In this document: one piece after another, positions 54,813-64,000 of the stretch
Position numbering within the stretch: position 1 is the stretch's first letter
Layout: each line of letters begins with the position of its first letter
Origin: Myroides odoratus
Lineage (GTDB): Bacteria > Bacteroidota > Bacteroidia > Flavobacteriales > Flavobacteriaceae
Reading direction: 5' to 3'
Length of the DNA stretch: 64,000 bases
NCBI RefSeq assembly: GCF_001549985.1
Contig: NZ_LROZ01000015.1
Location: forward strand, 16,990 to 80,989
Translations under genes and position numbers: made by a program
Notes under the pieces: model-generated
What the model was told of the DNA's origin: nothing
Databases searched by the model: none
What the model saw: only the letters and a program-made list of their open reading frames with translations

Positions 54813-56375
54813 TTATTTCGCTATGTTAATAGCTCTTGTTTCTCTAATAACGGTAATCTTCACTTGACCAGGGTAAGTCATTTCGGTTTGAATTTTTTGT
54901 GAAATATCAAAAGACAAGGTTGCTGCCATTTCATCTGATACTTTTTCACTCTCCACAATTACACGTAATTCTCTACCTGCTTGAATAGCGTAAGAATTTT
55001 TCACTCCTCCAAACTCATTTGCAATACCTTCTAAGTCTTTTAAACGTTGAATATAAGAATCCAATACTTGTCTTCTTGCTCCAGGTCTTGCTCCAGAGAT
55101 AGCATCACAAACTTGAATGATTGGCGCAATTAAAGTCGTCATTTCAATTTCATCGTGGTGTGCTCCAATGGCATTACAAACTTCTGGTTTCTCACCAAAT
55201 TTCTCAGCCCATTGCATCCCCAAGATTGCGTGTGGTAATTCGCTCTCTGTTTCCGGTACTTTACCAATATCGTGAAGTAATCCTGCACGTTTTGCTAGTT
55301 TTACGTTCAATCCTAATTCAGCAGCCATTAAACCACATAATTTAGCAACTTCACGAGAGTGTTGTAATAAGTTTTGACCGTAAGACGATCTATATTTCAT
55401 ACGTCCAACGATTTTAATCAATTCTGGGTGTAACCCGTGAATTCCTAAATCGATCACCGTTCTTTTTCCAATTTCAATGATTTCCTCCTCAATTTGTTTG
55501 GTTGTTTTTGCTACAACTTCTTCAATACGAGCAGGGTGAATACGTCCGTCTGTTACTAAACGGTGTAGCGATAATCTCGCAATTTCACGTCTTACTGGAT
55601 CAAAACAAGAAAGGATAATCGCTTCTGGTGTATCATCTACAATAATTTCAACCCCAGTAGCTGCTTCAATCGCTCTAATGTTTCGCCCTTCACGACCAAT
55701 AATTCTACCTTTTACATCATCTGATTCAATATTGAATACCGATACACAGTTTTCTACTGCTTCTTCTGTACCTACACGTTGAATCGTATTGATAATAATC
55801 TTTTTCGCTTCTTGTTGTGCCGTTAATTTCGCTTCTTCAATCGTATCTTGAATATACGACATAGCGTCTGCTTTTGCTTCTGTTTTTAAGCTTTCAATGA
55901 TTTGATTCTTCGCTTCTTCAGCTGTTAAACCAGAGATAATTTCTAATTGCTCAACCTGTGTACGGTGTAAGCGTTCAACTTCTTCTTGTTTTTTCTCTAT
56001 ATGTTCAAGCTTAACGTCGTAATCTTTAATGATTTTTTCGCTTTCTTCTGCTGCTTTCTTCGCTTTTGATAGTTCATTAGAAATCTGAGATTCTTTATCT
56101 CTTGTTCTCTTTTCTGCCTCAGCCATCTTCTTATCGCGTGCTAAAATAACTTGCTCATGCTCTGCTTTTAGCTCAATAAATTTTTCTTTTGCCTGAAGAA
56201 TTTTCTCCTTTTTAATAGATTCTCCTTCTGTTTTTGCATCGCGTATAATTGTCTTAGCTTCATTATTAGCGTTTTGTAAAACAGATGAAGCATGGTTTTT
56301 TTCTAGGTATTTTGCGATAGCAAAACCTATGCTTCCACCTACCAAAACTCCTCCAACAATAAATAGTATATCCAT
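54813..56375 (-). CDS. rny: Ribonuclease Y
   Basis: This 520-residue endoribonuclease initiates mRNA decay at the membrane. The N-terminal transmembrane helix (about 3-22) precedes a long coiled coil (about 30-170). Then come a KH domain with [15 protein letters not shown] and an HD domain with QHSREVAKL and [10 protein letters not shown]. Length is typical. It lies downstream of zapA with a 6S RNA candidate between. Confidence 0.97.
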   Translation of the reverse strand: MDILFIVGGVLVGGSIGFAIAKYLEKNHASSVLQNANNEAKTIIRDAKTEGESIKKEKILQAKEKFIELKAEHEQVILARDKKMAEAEKRTRDKESQISNELSKAKKAAEESEKIIKDYDVKLEHIEKKQEEVERLHRTQVEQLEIISGLTAEEAKNQIIESLKTEAKADAMSYIQDTIEEAKLTAQQEAKKIIINTIQRVGTEEAVENCVSVFNIESDDVKGRIIGREGRNIRAIEAATGVEIIVDDTPEAIILSCFDPVRREIARLSLHRLVTDGRIHPARIEEVVAKTTKQIEEEIIEIGKRTVIDLGIHGLHPELIKIVGRMKYRSSYGQNLLQHSREVAKLCGLMAAELGLNVKLAKRAGLLHDIGKVPETESELPHAILGMQWAEKFGEKPEVCNAIGAHHDEIEMTTLIAPIIQVCDAISGARPGARRQVLDSYIQRLKDLEGIANEFGGVKNSYAIQAGRELRVIVESEKVSDEMAATLSFDISQKIQTEMTYPGQVKITVIRETRAINIAK

Positions 56376-56401
56376 ATGTGTGTTATAATTATATAAAAAA
56401 A

Positions 56402-56562
56402 GCCCACATCAGTAGAGTTGCATAAACTCTGATTTAAACAAGTTTTGGGTTAGCTTGCTGTTCAAGGATCTGCATAAATGCAGCATGCTTTAGTAGCAAT
56501 GATTCACCCATTTTAATTTGTTAGTGTTGAGTTTATCAAAACGGTTTACTAATGTGAGCAGT
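56402..56562 (-). ncRNA. ssrS: 6S RNA candidate (ssrS)
   Basis: Read on the minus strand between zapA and rny. A closing stem pairs 56547-56559 with 56402-56414: 13 pairs, two of them G-U. An inner stem TAAACTC/GAGTTTA is separated by asymmetric loops from a terminal arm with GGGT/ACCC, TTGCT/AGCAA and a CTGCAT/ATGCAG hairpin. This long rod with a central bubble is the 6S RNA shape. A T7 run follows. Location next to zapA fits 6S RNA in other bacteria. Ends are approximate. Confidence 0.75.
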
Positions 56563-56596
56563 ATCTTTTTTAGTTTTTCCTTTAAATAAGAACGTG

Positions 56597-56896
56597 TTAT
56601 TTAGAAAGAATACGATCTAAAGCTTCATCTAATCGAACCAAGCGATCAACGGCTTTGTTGTAATTCTCAGACTTGTCAATCGTCTTCTGTTCTGTCTGTG
56701 AAGCTAATTGTAAAGCACACATCGCCAGAACATCTTGCTTATCTCTTACCGCATAGCTCTCCTCAAACTGATTAATCATGATATCAATCTTTTTTGATGC
56801 TGAACGCAATGCCTCTTCTTGTGCATACGTTACCGTTAACGGATATACGCGATCAGCTATCGATATCTTGATTTTTAGTTGTTCATTTTGACTCAT
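56597..56896 (-). CDS. zapA: Cell division protein ZapA
   Basis: This 99-residue protein promotes FtsZ bundling. It has the ZapA pattern IKISIADRVYPLTV near the N-terminus, a helical region LRSASKKIDIMINQFEE, then the coiled coil (LALQLASQTEQKTIDKSENY). The gene order coiled-coil protein, zapA, 6S RNA, rny is characteristic of Flavobacteria. Confidence 0.9.
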   Translation of the reverse strand: MSQNEQLKIKISIADRVYPLTVTYAQEEALRSASKKIDIMINQFEESYAVRDKQDVLAMCALQLASQTEQKTIDKSENYNKAVDRLVRLDEALDRILSK

Positions 56897-56904
56897 AGCT
56901 AGCT

Positions 56905-57195
56905 TTATTTACTGAGTTGAGCGATACAATTGTCAATCTCTCTTATCAATGAATTTATCTTGAGTTTCGTATCTTTTCTTCCTTCGTCACTGCCCAATAG
57001 TGAATTGGCTAATTGCAGAGATTCATATTTTTTATAAATATCATCTAATTGATGCTCATTTTGCTGAATTTCTTGTTGTGCCTCAATTAAATGTTCTTTA
57101 AGCTTATTGTTCTCCGCTTCCAATTGATCTAATCGTTGTACAAGTTTCGCAAACTTTACTTCCAATGCATTAATTATGTCCGTTAGTTCACTCAT
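56905..57195 (-). CDS. Coiled-coil protein upstream of zapA
   Basis: The protein has 96 residues from MSELTD at 57195. The frame opens at 57213, but a -7 box at 57224-57231 would leave too little leader. Residues about 10-70 form a long coiled coil (LVQRLDQLEAENNKLKEHLI). A conserved C-terminal segment (LANSLLGSDE, LIREIDNCIAQL) follows. It ends eight bases before zapA, so it is likely a division-related partner; the ZapB-like role is a guess from context. Confidence 0.78.
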   Translation of the reverse strand: MSELTDIINALEVKFAKLVQRLDQLEAENNKLKEHLIEAQQEIQQNEHQLDDIYKKYESLQLANSLLGSDEGRKDTKLKINSLIREIDNCIAQLSK

Positions 57196-57213
57196 GTCAC
57201 AAAATATATTCAC

Positions 57214-57735
57214 TATTCTTTTACAAAGTTACAATTAGTATTTAGATTTTAAAATATTTTCTGTGAAAAGTTCGAGTGAATGGATAGGAAATTGTTTAAT
57301 AACTAACTAATGAAAGCATTATCTGTTTTTTGAATGGAAATTAGTAAGAATCACAACTTTAATTTATGATATAGTCATAAGGTTTACGTTTAAAATACAA
57401 AATGCCTCTTTTTTCTCCTCCTGATTGGGGTATTTTGCTCTATCTCTTCTTCTTTCAATCGCCTGTTATACAGCTTTGAGAAAAAGACCATTTTGTGAAC
57501 GAAATTCAAGCTAAACTCAACCGAGATTCGAGCCAAATATTCTCTTGTTTTCAGTGGCAATTAAAGGTGAAATGAGACGGTGAAAAAAAGATGGGGTACA
57601 AAATGTCGAAATAATTGGAGTTTTGTACAAAATAGAAAGGACTATTTTACAGCTTGTATACCTCAAGACTATTATTTGTAGAAAAGGGTTCGCCAATTTT
57701 AGATTATTCTTTATTTTAGCAATAAATTATAAAAT
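57214..57735. other. Divergent intergenic region
   Basis: 522 bp between the zapA operon and the M23 gene. It contains the minus-strand -7 box at 57224-57231. I see no gene, terminator or RNA. Confidence 0.5.
57224..57231 (-). promoter_or_regulatory. Putative -7 box (TAACTTTG) of the zapA operon
   Basis: Exact TAnnTTTG match on the minus strand, 29 bp before the preferred start at 57195. Confidence 0.55.
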
Positions 57736-59442
57736 ATGAAAAAGAGTTTAACTGGTTTTTTCGTTTGCTCTGCCTTGTTTGCTTTTGGACAATCTCAATC
57801 AATAGAATTTGCTAATCCCTTAAATATTCCCATTAATGCTTCTGGTAATTTTGGAGAATTAAGAGGAAGTCATTTTCATTCTGGATTGGATATTAAAACG
57901 CAACAGCGCATTGGATTGCCCATTTATGCCCCTGCGGATGGATATGTTTCTCGAATTAAAGTCTCAACCTGGGGATATGGAAAAGCCCTGTATATTGATC
58001 ATCCTAATGGAATAACAACAGTGTATGGTCATTTAAACGGTTATGAAGGTGCAATTGCCAAGCGTGTATTTGATACTCATTATAAACAACGGGTGTTCGA
58101 AATAGAAATCTTTCCAAAACGCAATGAAATTCCAGTAAAAAAAGGAGATATTATTGCCTATACAGGGAATACCGGTGGTTCTGGTGGGCCTCATTTACAC
58201 TATGAATTTCGCGATACGAGTACCCAAGCCATCATCAATCCTTTGAGTAAGGGAATGAAAGAGATGCTCATCGATACCGAAGCTCCAACAGTGAATTCCA
58301 TTTACGCGTATCCTATTTCGTTGGATGCAGTTATTAATAAGAATATTAGCCCAATTCAACTGTCGTATAAAATGCGAAATGGAATGCTGATGGCAGATCC
58401 TATTACAGCCAAAGGGAAAATTAGTTTTGGTATTGATATGCATGATACCGCTAATAATAATTCAAATAAGAATGGCGTTTATAAGCTGGAAACTTTCATT
58501 AACGGTACACCGAGTTTCAGCTATCAGTTTGATACATTTACGTTTAGTGAAACTGGATTTGTTCATGCTCTATTGGATTATGGGCGGGTAAAACGAACCA
58601 AAGCCAAGGTACAAAAAATGTTTGTTGAAATTCCTTATCCTTTATCTATATTAAAAGTAGACAAAGGAAATCAAGGTGTTTTAACTGTAAAACCAGGGGA
58701 GAGTTACACCTATAAAATAGTAGCTTCTGATTATCACGGCAATCAAACAACTATTGAAATTCCAGTTACCTATGCGGATGATTTTGTAGCTCGTGTGGAT
58801 AGTATGGATGTAACGGAAGGGGATCGCTATGATATTATTTCGACGAAAGAATTCATTTTTCAAAAAGATTTCGCAAGTGTAAGCATTCCAGCCAATACAT
58901 TTTACCAGGATTTTAAATTTGTCTTTAATGCTAAAGATAAAGTAGTCACCTTGCACAGAGATGTTGTGGCGGGCTTTAAAAATATGACATTGACCGTTGA
59001 TATGAGTAATTTTGGATTGACTGATGCAGAATTGGAAAAAGCTTATTTAGCTCAACTTGGTCCTAATGGAAGTAAATCTTATGTGAAGACACATAAAAAA
59101 GGCAAGTTGTGGACTATTTATACCAAAAAACTAGGAGATTATTCATACGGTATTGATACTACACCACCTAAGATTTATCAACCGAGTTTCAAAGAAGGGG
59201 ATTGGTTGAGTAATGCCCAAGAGATTTCTTTCTTAATCCAAGATGTGGATACGGGGATTAATACCATAGAAGGAAGTATCAATGGAAAATGGATCTTGTT
59301 GGATTACGATTATAAAACAAAAAAAATAGTACATTTATTCAGCGATGGCGTTGTGACTTCTGGACGCAATGACGTCGTGATTAAAGTGACGGATAACATG
59401 AATAACGAAGCAACTTATACCACACATTTTTTTAGAAAATAG
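57736..59442 (+). CDS. M23-family peptidoglycan metallopeptidase
   Basis: This 568-residue protein has a signal peptide ending near AFGQ. The M23 LytM-like domain (about 25-175) has the zinc ligands HFHSGLDI and HLHYEF and the core YGHLNGYEG. The C-terminal 390 residues are beta-rich, Ig-like, and may bind the envelope. The TonB-dependent receptor gene starts four bases after the stop, forming an operon. Confidence 0.92.
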   Translation: MKKSLTGFFVCSALFAFGQSQSIEFANPLNIPINASGNFGELRGSHFHSGLDIKTQQRIGLPIYAPADGYVSRIKVSTWGYGKALYIDHPNGITTVYGHLNGYEGAIAKRVFDTHYKQRVFEIEIFPKRNEIPVKKGDIIAYTGNTGGSGGPHLHYEFRDTSTQAIINPLSKGMKEMLIDTEAPTVNSIYAYPISLDAVINKNISPIQLSYKMRNGMLMADPITAKGKISFGIDMHDTANNNSNKNGVYKLETFINGTPSFSYQFDTFTFSETGFVHALLDYGRVKRTKAKVQKMFVEIPYPLSILKVDKGNQGVLTVKPGESYTYKIVASDYHGNQTTIEIPVTYADDFVARVDSMDVTEGDRYDIISTKEFIFQKDFASVSIPANTFYQDFKFVFNAKDKVVTLHRDVVAGFKNMTLTVDMSNFGLTDAELEKAYLAQLGPNGSKSYVKTHKKGKLWTIYTKKLGDYSYGIDTTPPKIYQPSFKEGDWLSNAQEISFLIQDVDTGINTIEGSINGKWILLDYDYKTKKIVHLFSDGVVTSGRNDVVIKVTDNMNNEATYTTHFFRK

Positions 59443-59445
59443 CAG

Positions 59446-61962
59446 ATGATACAGCGATTGGGAATTACAATACTTGTTTTTTTAGTAAGCGTATGCCTAT
59501 ATGCTCAAGAATTTGTTGTGTTGAAAGGCAAGGTTGTGGATAGCAACAATAAGAAGGGGATTCCCAATATAATGATTACGGTTTACCATGGTAAACACGT
59601 AGACGAACACGCTGTGTTAGGAATGGCAATCACAGATGAAAAAGGAAAATTTCATTTGGAGTTTCCTCAAGTAGAGGAGGTCTATGTGGATTTGCCAAGT
59701 TCACTACAATGTCAACAAGGAAAACAAATAGATTTTACCAATAAGAAAGTAAGTTCGGTTGTATTTGATTGTATTGCACCATCCAATGAAAGAAGTGAAA
59801 AAACAATTCAAGTACTGAAAGAAGAGGCAAAAGAACAAAAGCAAGTGTTGGATAATATTACGATTGTAACACCTAAAGGAGGTTTTGAACGAGATCTCTC
59901 CAGTGTAAATCTGTCGGATATTACCCCTGCTGTAGCTACCAGTAACCGGTTAGAAACGGTATTAACCACCTTGTCAGGAGTGAATTCCAATAATGAATTA
60001 AGTAGTCAGTATACGGTGCGAGGGGGGAGTTTTGATGAGAATCTAATTTACGTGAATGGCGTAGAGATGTATCGTCCTTTTTTAGTGCGTTCTGGTAAAC
60101 AAGAAGGATTGAGCTTTATCAATCCGACCATGGTAGAAGATATTTCGTTTTCAGCTGGTGGATTTAAAGCGAGATATGGCGATAAGATGTCCTCCGTTTT
60201 GGATATTACCTATCGCAAGCCTACAGCGAATAAAGCGTATTTGCAAGCAAGTTTTTTAGGTGCAGGGGCTACAGTGGATTTAGTTTCTAAAGACAAGGCG
60301 TTAACTGCTATGCTAGGCATGCGTTATCACAACAATCGCTTGTTGATGAATCGAAAAGATGATGATGGATATTATCGACCTTCTTTTATGGATGCACAAA
60401 CCCTTGTAAATTATAAATTGGATGACCAATGGAATTTTAGTTTTTTAGGGAATATTACAGGAAATCACTATAAATATGAGCCAAATCGAGCAGATGTGTC
60501 TTTTGGAGCTTATAACCAGGTGTCTAATGTAACGGTGTTGTACGATGGAAAAGAAGAAGATAAATACAGTTCATTATTTGGGGCCTTTACGTCCACCTAC
60601 GCTTGGAATACTAGCAATAAAATAGAGGCAATTATTTCAGCTTATCACACCCAAGAAAAAGAATATTATGATATAGAGGCTTCTTATTTACTAGTTGATC
60701 AACAAGAGGCAGATTCGGATCCTCTTTTTGGATCAGATATTGAACGGCCTGCCCCAATCAGGAAAGGAGTCGCTTCTCAGCTTTCTCATGCTCGAAATAA
60801 CTATGATGCATTGGCGGTGAGTATGGAAGTAAAAGGGAAACATTTGTTACAAGATGCTGATGCTTCGCTACAGTGGGGAGTGAAATATACCAGAGAAAAT
60901 ATCAAAGATCGCTTGTCAGAATGGGAATTGATGGATTCTTTGGGGTATATTCTGCCTACTCTACATCCGTATTCAACGCTACATACACAACACAACGTAG
61001 ATATCAATCGATTTATGGTGTATGGAGAATGGAATAAAGCGATATATACAGATCAAGCAAAAATTACCTTTAATGCGGGTGCTCGTATGCAGTGGTGGAA
61101 GATGTCTGAAAGTGATAAAGGAAAAATAGTAGTGAGCCCAAGAGCGCAAATCGCTTTTGAACCTAGTAACTGGGAAAAAGAGATGTTGTTTACACTAGCT
61201 ATGGGATTATACCAGCAACCCCCATCTTATCGAGAATATAGAGGGTTTGATGGAGAATTAAACCCAGATTTAAAAGCGCAAAAAGCTTGGGTTGTTGTTG
61301 TAGGACATAATTATCAATTCAAACTGTGGGAAAGAAATTTCCGCATGCAATCAGAAGTGTATTATAAAAATATACAAGATGCTAATATTTATACGTTAGA
61401 CAATGTACGTATGCGCTACGTAGCCAATAACGAGGCTAAAGCGTATGTATATGGTGCAGATGTGCGTTTGTATGGTGAATTTATTAATGGTACGGAATCT
61501 TGGGTGAGTTTTGGTTATATGAAAACAGAAGAAAATTACCAAGGAAAAGGATATATCGCAAGACCAACCGATCAACGATTGAAGTTTGGGTTGTTGTTCC
61601 AAGATTATGTTCCTTCTATTCCCAATCTGAGATTGTACCTGAATGCAGTTTACAATACAGGGTTACCAGGAGGTTCACCAGCCTATGTTGATCCTTATTT
61701 ATATCAAGGTAGATTGCGCGATTACAAACGAGCAGATATCGGATTTAACTATGTGTTCAAAGATAAAACCATTGGACAAGATAGTAGTTGGCTGCAGGGA
61801 ATTGACCATTTACAAGTGGGAATAGAGGTGTATAACGTTTTCAATTTTGACAATGCAATTACCAATACCTGGATTAGAGATCTCAGTAGCAATAAAGAGT
61901 ATGCAATACCAAATTATATGACCAATAGAACATTCAATATTAAAGTCGCTCTAACGTTTTAA
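59446..61962 (+). CDS. TonB-dependent receptor with carboxypeptidase-regulatory domain
   Basis: This 838-residue protein has a signal peptide ending near LYAQ, then a CarboxypepD_reg-like domain (about 24-110). The plug domain (about 140-250) contains SSQYTVRGGSFDENLIYVNG. The 22-stranded barrel ends AYNVFNFDNA-like to VALTF. The ligand is unknown and there is no SusD-type partner. Co-transcription with an M23 peptidase is notable. Confidence 0.9.
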   Translation: MIQRLGITILVFLVSVCLYAQEFVVLKGKVVDSNNKKGIPNIMITVYHGKHVDEHAVLGMAITDEKGKFHLEFPQVEEVYVDLPSSLQCQQGKQIDFTNKKVSSVVFDCIAPSNERSEKTIQVLKEEAKEQKQVLDNITIVTPKGGFERDLSSVNLSDITPAVATSNRLETVLTTLSGVNSNNELSSQYTVRGGSFDENLIYVNGVEMYRPFLVRSGKQEGLSFINPTMVEDISFSAGGFKARYGDKMSSVLDITYRKPTANKAYLQASFLGAGATVDLVSKDKALTAMLGMRYHNNRLLMNRKDDDGYYRPSFMDAQTLVNYKLDDQWNFSFLGNITGNHYKYEPNRADVSFGAYNQVSNVTVLYDGKEEDKYSSLFGAFTSTYAWNTSNKIEAIISAYHTQEKEYYDIEASYLLVDQQEADSDPLFGSDIERPAPIRKGVASQLSHARNNYDALAVSMEVKGKHLLQDADASLQWGVKYTRENIKDRLSEWELMDSLGYILPTLHPYSTLHTQHNVDINRFMVYGEWNKAIYTDQAKITFNAGARMQWWKMSESDKGKIVVSPRAQIAFEPSNWEKEMLFTLAMGLYQQPPSYREYRGFDGELNPDLKAQKAWVVVVGHNYQFKLWERNFRMQSEVYYKNIQDANIYTLDNVRMRYVANNEAKAYVYGADVRLYGEFINGTESWVSFGYMKTEENYQGKGYIARPTDQRLKFGLLFQDYVPSIPNLRLYLNAVYNTGLPGGSPAYVDPYLYQGRLRDYKRADIGFNYVFKDKTIGQDSSWLQGIDHLQVGIEVYNVFNFDNAITNTWIRDLSSNKEYAIPNYMTNRTFNIKVALTF

Positions 61963-61990
61963 TTTTTTCGCAGAGCATTTGTAAAAAACG

Positions 61991-61998
61991 TATCTTTG
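61991..61998 (+). promoter_or_regulatory. Putative -7 box (TATCTTTG) of the lipoprotein gene
   Basis: Exact match, placing the start site near 62005. It implies a very short leader, with either GTG at 62010 or ATG at 62019. Confidence 0.55.
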
Positions 61999-62009
61999 AA
62001 TCATCAATA

Positions 62010-62801
62010 GTGAAAAGAATGAAAACAAAAGTAGGTTTAATAGTAAGTGTTTTTTCCGCTGTGTTGTTTTTTTCTTGTAAAGGACAAGAGGAAAAGCCAA
62101 AAGTAATCTATAAAGATGAGGTAGAAACACCAGAACAACAAGAAGCAGTTAAAGAAAAAACAGAAGATATCAGAATTGCTGATTTACCTTTGGTTGTCGG
62201 TAGTTCATCCTATTTAATTCACCCCGTTGGAGAAGTAAGGGTATATGCTAGTCCAAGTAAATACGGCACGAGTAAGGTAAATCAATTTTCGTATACTGTT
62301 TCCAACTATGTTCCGTTTGAAATTACAGGGTATTTAGAAAACCTGATGTTTCAGCACAAAGACTCTTTGGAGATTAGACCCTTGACAAACAAGAAAATCC
62401 AAATTCAATCTGTGGTGTATTTAAATACCATTGCAGAGAAATTGAAAAAAAATATCTTGGTCTATAATGTTTTTGATGCAGATACTAATCGCGATGGTAA
62501 AATTGATTCCAATGATATTAAAACCTTGTATATCAGTAAAAGTAGTGGGAGAGAGTTTAAGAAGCTAAGCCCTTATTTACAAGAATTACTCGACTGGACT
62601 GTCATTGATGTACAAAATAGATTGTATTTTAGAACAATTGAAGACATTAATAAAAATGGTGCTTTTGACAAGAACGACAACATCAATTATTTCTATATTG
62701 ATTTGACGGATCCCAAATGGGAAGTTAAAAGTTATGACCCGTTGAATGTAGCGAGCATAGAAGAAGCTACTGAGACACCTCCTGTAGAAGAAGCATTATA
62801 A
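62010..62801 (+). CDS. Lipoprotein with EF-hand-like calcium loops
   Basis: This 263-residue protein has a lipobox FFSC near residue 23. Two DxNxDG-type EF-hand loops (DADTNRDGKIDSND and DINKNGAFDKNDN) lie in the middle and C-terminal region. The start is GTG at 62010 or ATG at 62019. No domain family is recognised. It is preceded by a -7 box and followed by a strong terminator. Confidence 0.78.
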   Translation: MKRMKTKVGLIVSVFSAVLFFSCKGQEEKPKVIYKDEVETPEQQEAVKEKTEDIRIADLPLVVGSSSYLIHPVGEVRVYASPSKYGTSKVNQFSYTVSNYVPFEITGYLENLMFQHKDSLEIRPLTNKKIQIQSVVYLNTIAEKLKKNILVYNVFDADTNRDGKIDSNDIKTLYISKSSGREFKKLSPYLQELLDWTVIDVQNRLYFRTIEDINKNGAFDKNDNINYFYIDLTDPKWEVKSYDPLNVASIEEATETPPVEEAL

Positions 62802-62812
62802 AAATACACCTA

Positions 62813-62853
62813 AAATGCCCCCAAGATACTAAGTATCTTGGGGGCATTTTTTA
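62813..62853 (+). terminator. Terminator after the lipoprotein gene
   Basis: Long perfect stem AATGCCCCCAAGATAC/GTATCTTGGGGGCATT with loop TAA and a T6 tail. Confidence 0.9.
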
Positions 62854-63759
62854 TTGTAGTAGACGGAAGAAATTTATCCCCTTGTGCAAGGGGATAGAAT
62901 TATATCGAAAAGAAATGAGCAAATACAATAGGAATATGGAGTAAATCAGAAAATAAGAGGGTAAGCCAGTGGAAATTGGAATCTAGTTAGAATCAAAAGA
63001 ATGAATAATGTTCTCGTAACGTGAATATTAAGAATTAGAATACTTTTTTAAGTTATAAAAATCGCTAAATAGACGGTAAATAAAATAAAATTAAAATTAA
63101 TTATACTTCATTATTTTTAACTTTTTTTATTTGTTTTGTTTTTTATTTTGTGAGTAATATTGATGTATTAATTGTTTATTGTGTTTAATTTTGAATTATT
63201 TATTATTGTTTTTTGTGTTTTTGTGTGTAAAAATAAATAATTATGTGACTTTTTCTACACTTTGTAGTCTTATAAGTGTACGAAATGAGATTTTCAAATT
63301 AGATCTTACTATGCTAGCTTTTTTTCTAGATGAAAGAATAAAAAAAAGAAAGAAGGAAGAGCATAGCTAGAAGGAAATATACAGTTAATCGCGTTAATGG
63401 TTGTATTTATTGTATTAAATGGATATAAATTAATATGATAATATGAATTATTTGATGAAATTATTTAATGACTTTGAGTGTTTTGTCTTGAGAAATTAAT
63501 TATTATAAAAGGTAAAATGCGAATAAGTGCATATTGTGTAAATCTCATTTTGTAATGTTAAAATATATGTTAATCTAAAAAATAAATAATAATTTTGTCA
63601 CGCTTTAAACGAAAGTGAAAAAAGTAGTAATAGGCGAACATCTATTATCTTAAGTCCCCACTTAATAGAGAATCGTGCCTATATTGCTATGCAGTATTGT
63701 CACGACGCAATATGTGAGGGTAGAGGTATTAATATTAATACATCATCACCACTAACATT
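62854..63759. other. AT-rich 900-bp gap with a structured leader
   Basis: No gene is supported: the 63-codon frame at 63179-63370 is low-complexity. The last 130 bp contain a perfect TTAAGT-CCCC-ACTTAA hairpin and a second pairing ATATTGC with GCAATAT, just before the membrane-protein start. Confidence 0.45.
63645..63715 (+). promoter_or_regulatory. Structured leader of the partial membrane-protein gene
   Basis: Two hairpins lie 50 to 110 bp upstream of the ATG at 63760: TTAAGT/ACTTAA with loop CCCC, and ATATTGC/GCAATAT with a 19-base loop. Neither has a T-run. Confidence 0.4.
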
Positions 63760-64000
63760 ATGAAACTAATTAAAACATTCGATGGTTTTTTAAGAGGCCA
63801 TTTTAACTTCGAGAGCATTGTTAAAAGTATTTTAGCGATATCTCTTATTCAGCTCGTTGTGATTTGCTTAGGTGTAAATCTAAACTTTATTCATTTAGCT
63901 ATTCCGCTATTGTATTTCTTTACTAGAAAAACGGCAAGTCATGTAGAACCGTCAGCCAGTGAATTTGTGCTACATGTTAGCGTGGTTATTCTCGTGATTT
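63760..64000 (+). CDS. Partial membrane protein cut by the window edge
   Basis: Eighty codons run from ATG 63760 (MKLIKTFDGF) and are still open at the end of the window. There are two hydrophobic segments (about 24-41 and 43-54) and another starting near residue 70. Codon use resembles the neighbours. The family is not recognised; a polytopic membrane sensor or regulator is one option given the region. Confidence 0.65.
   Translation, partial: MKLIKTFDGFLRGHFNFESIVKSILAISLIQLVVICLGVNLNFIHLAIPLLYFFTRKTASHVEPSASEFVLHVSVVILVI

Noticed and set aside
54702..54902. 66-codon frame after xerD
   Set aside because: Overlaps the bidirectional terminator and the 3' end of rny on the other strand.
63179..63370. 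63-codon frame in the last large gap
   Set aside because: Low-complexity and AT-driven, non-ATG start, no supporting site.

Overview
The window looks like chromosomal DNA from a low-GC Bacteroidota bacterium of the family Flavobacteriaceae. Supporting signs are type IX secretion (T9SS) C-terminal sorting domains of types A and B, two PorP/SprF proteins, DUF5686 and carboxypeptidase-regulatory outer-membrane proteins, and promoters with a TAnnTTTG -7 box. I lean towards a Myroides-like genus, but that is a guess from overall gene style.

Region 1 (1-13045) is an integrative element in the 3' end of a tRNA-Ser(TGA) gene. A 14-bp direct repeat (50-63 and 13032-13045) bounds it. It encodes an IntDOT-like tyrosine recombinase, a small HTH protein, an Xre regulator, a JAB/RadC-like protein and two tandem DUF3408-like genes typical of Bacteroidota conjugative elements, but no relaxase or conjugation machinery. 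Its cargo looks like defence: two large convergent proteins with HEPN-like R-x4/5-H motifs, a PD-(D/E)xK nuclease-helicase, and a NACHT NTPase. Two highly structured non-coding segments (7155-7271 and 8885-8984) and repeated short motifs around int are unexplained.

Region 2 (13046-27401) is chromosomal. It holds the displaced tRNA terminator, a 129/130-bp tandem repeat, a HAD phosphatase, an APH-like kinase, an unusual ketoacyl-synthase-III-like protein, small membrane proteins, an AraC regulator, a 2025-residue multidomain T9SS type A protein with a beta-barrel partner, an AhpD-like protein and a Crp/Fnr regulator.

Region 3 (27729-47351) is a surface-protein locus made of two related modules. 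Each has membrane-embedded AraC-type regulators, a VGIG-type secreted adhesin-like protein, a type B sorting-domain protein and a PorP/SprF protein. The first module also has a PorE-like OmpA protein. Two paralogous HTH proteins flank the second adhesin. A long inverted repeat occurs upstream of both the first regulator pair and the first adhesin operon, which suggests a shared operator.

Region 4 (47617-64000) is mostly core genes: trxB, an ABC ATPase, a DUF5686 protein with aroQ, an outer-membrane barrel, xerD, then rny, a 6S RNA candidate, zapA and a coiled-coil partner. It ends with an M23 peptidase plus TonB-dependent receptor, an EF-hand-like lipoprotein, and a membrane protein cut by the window edge.
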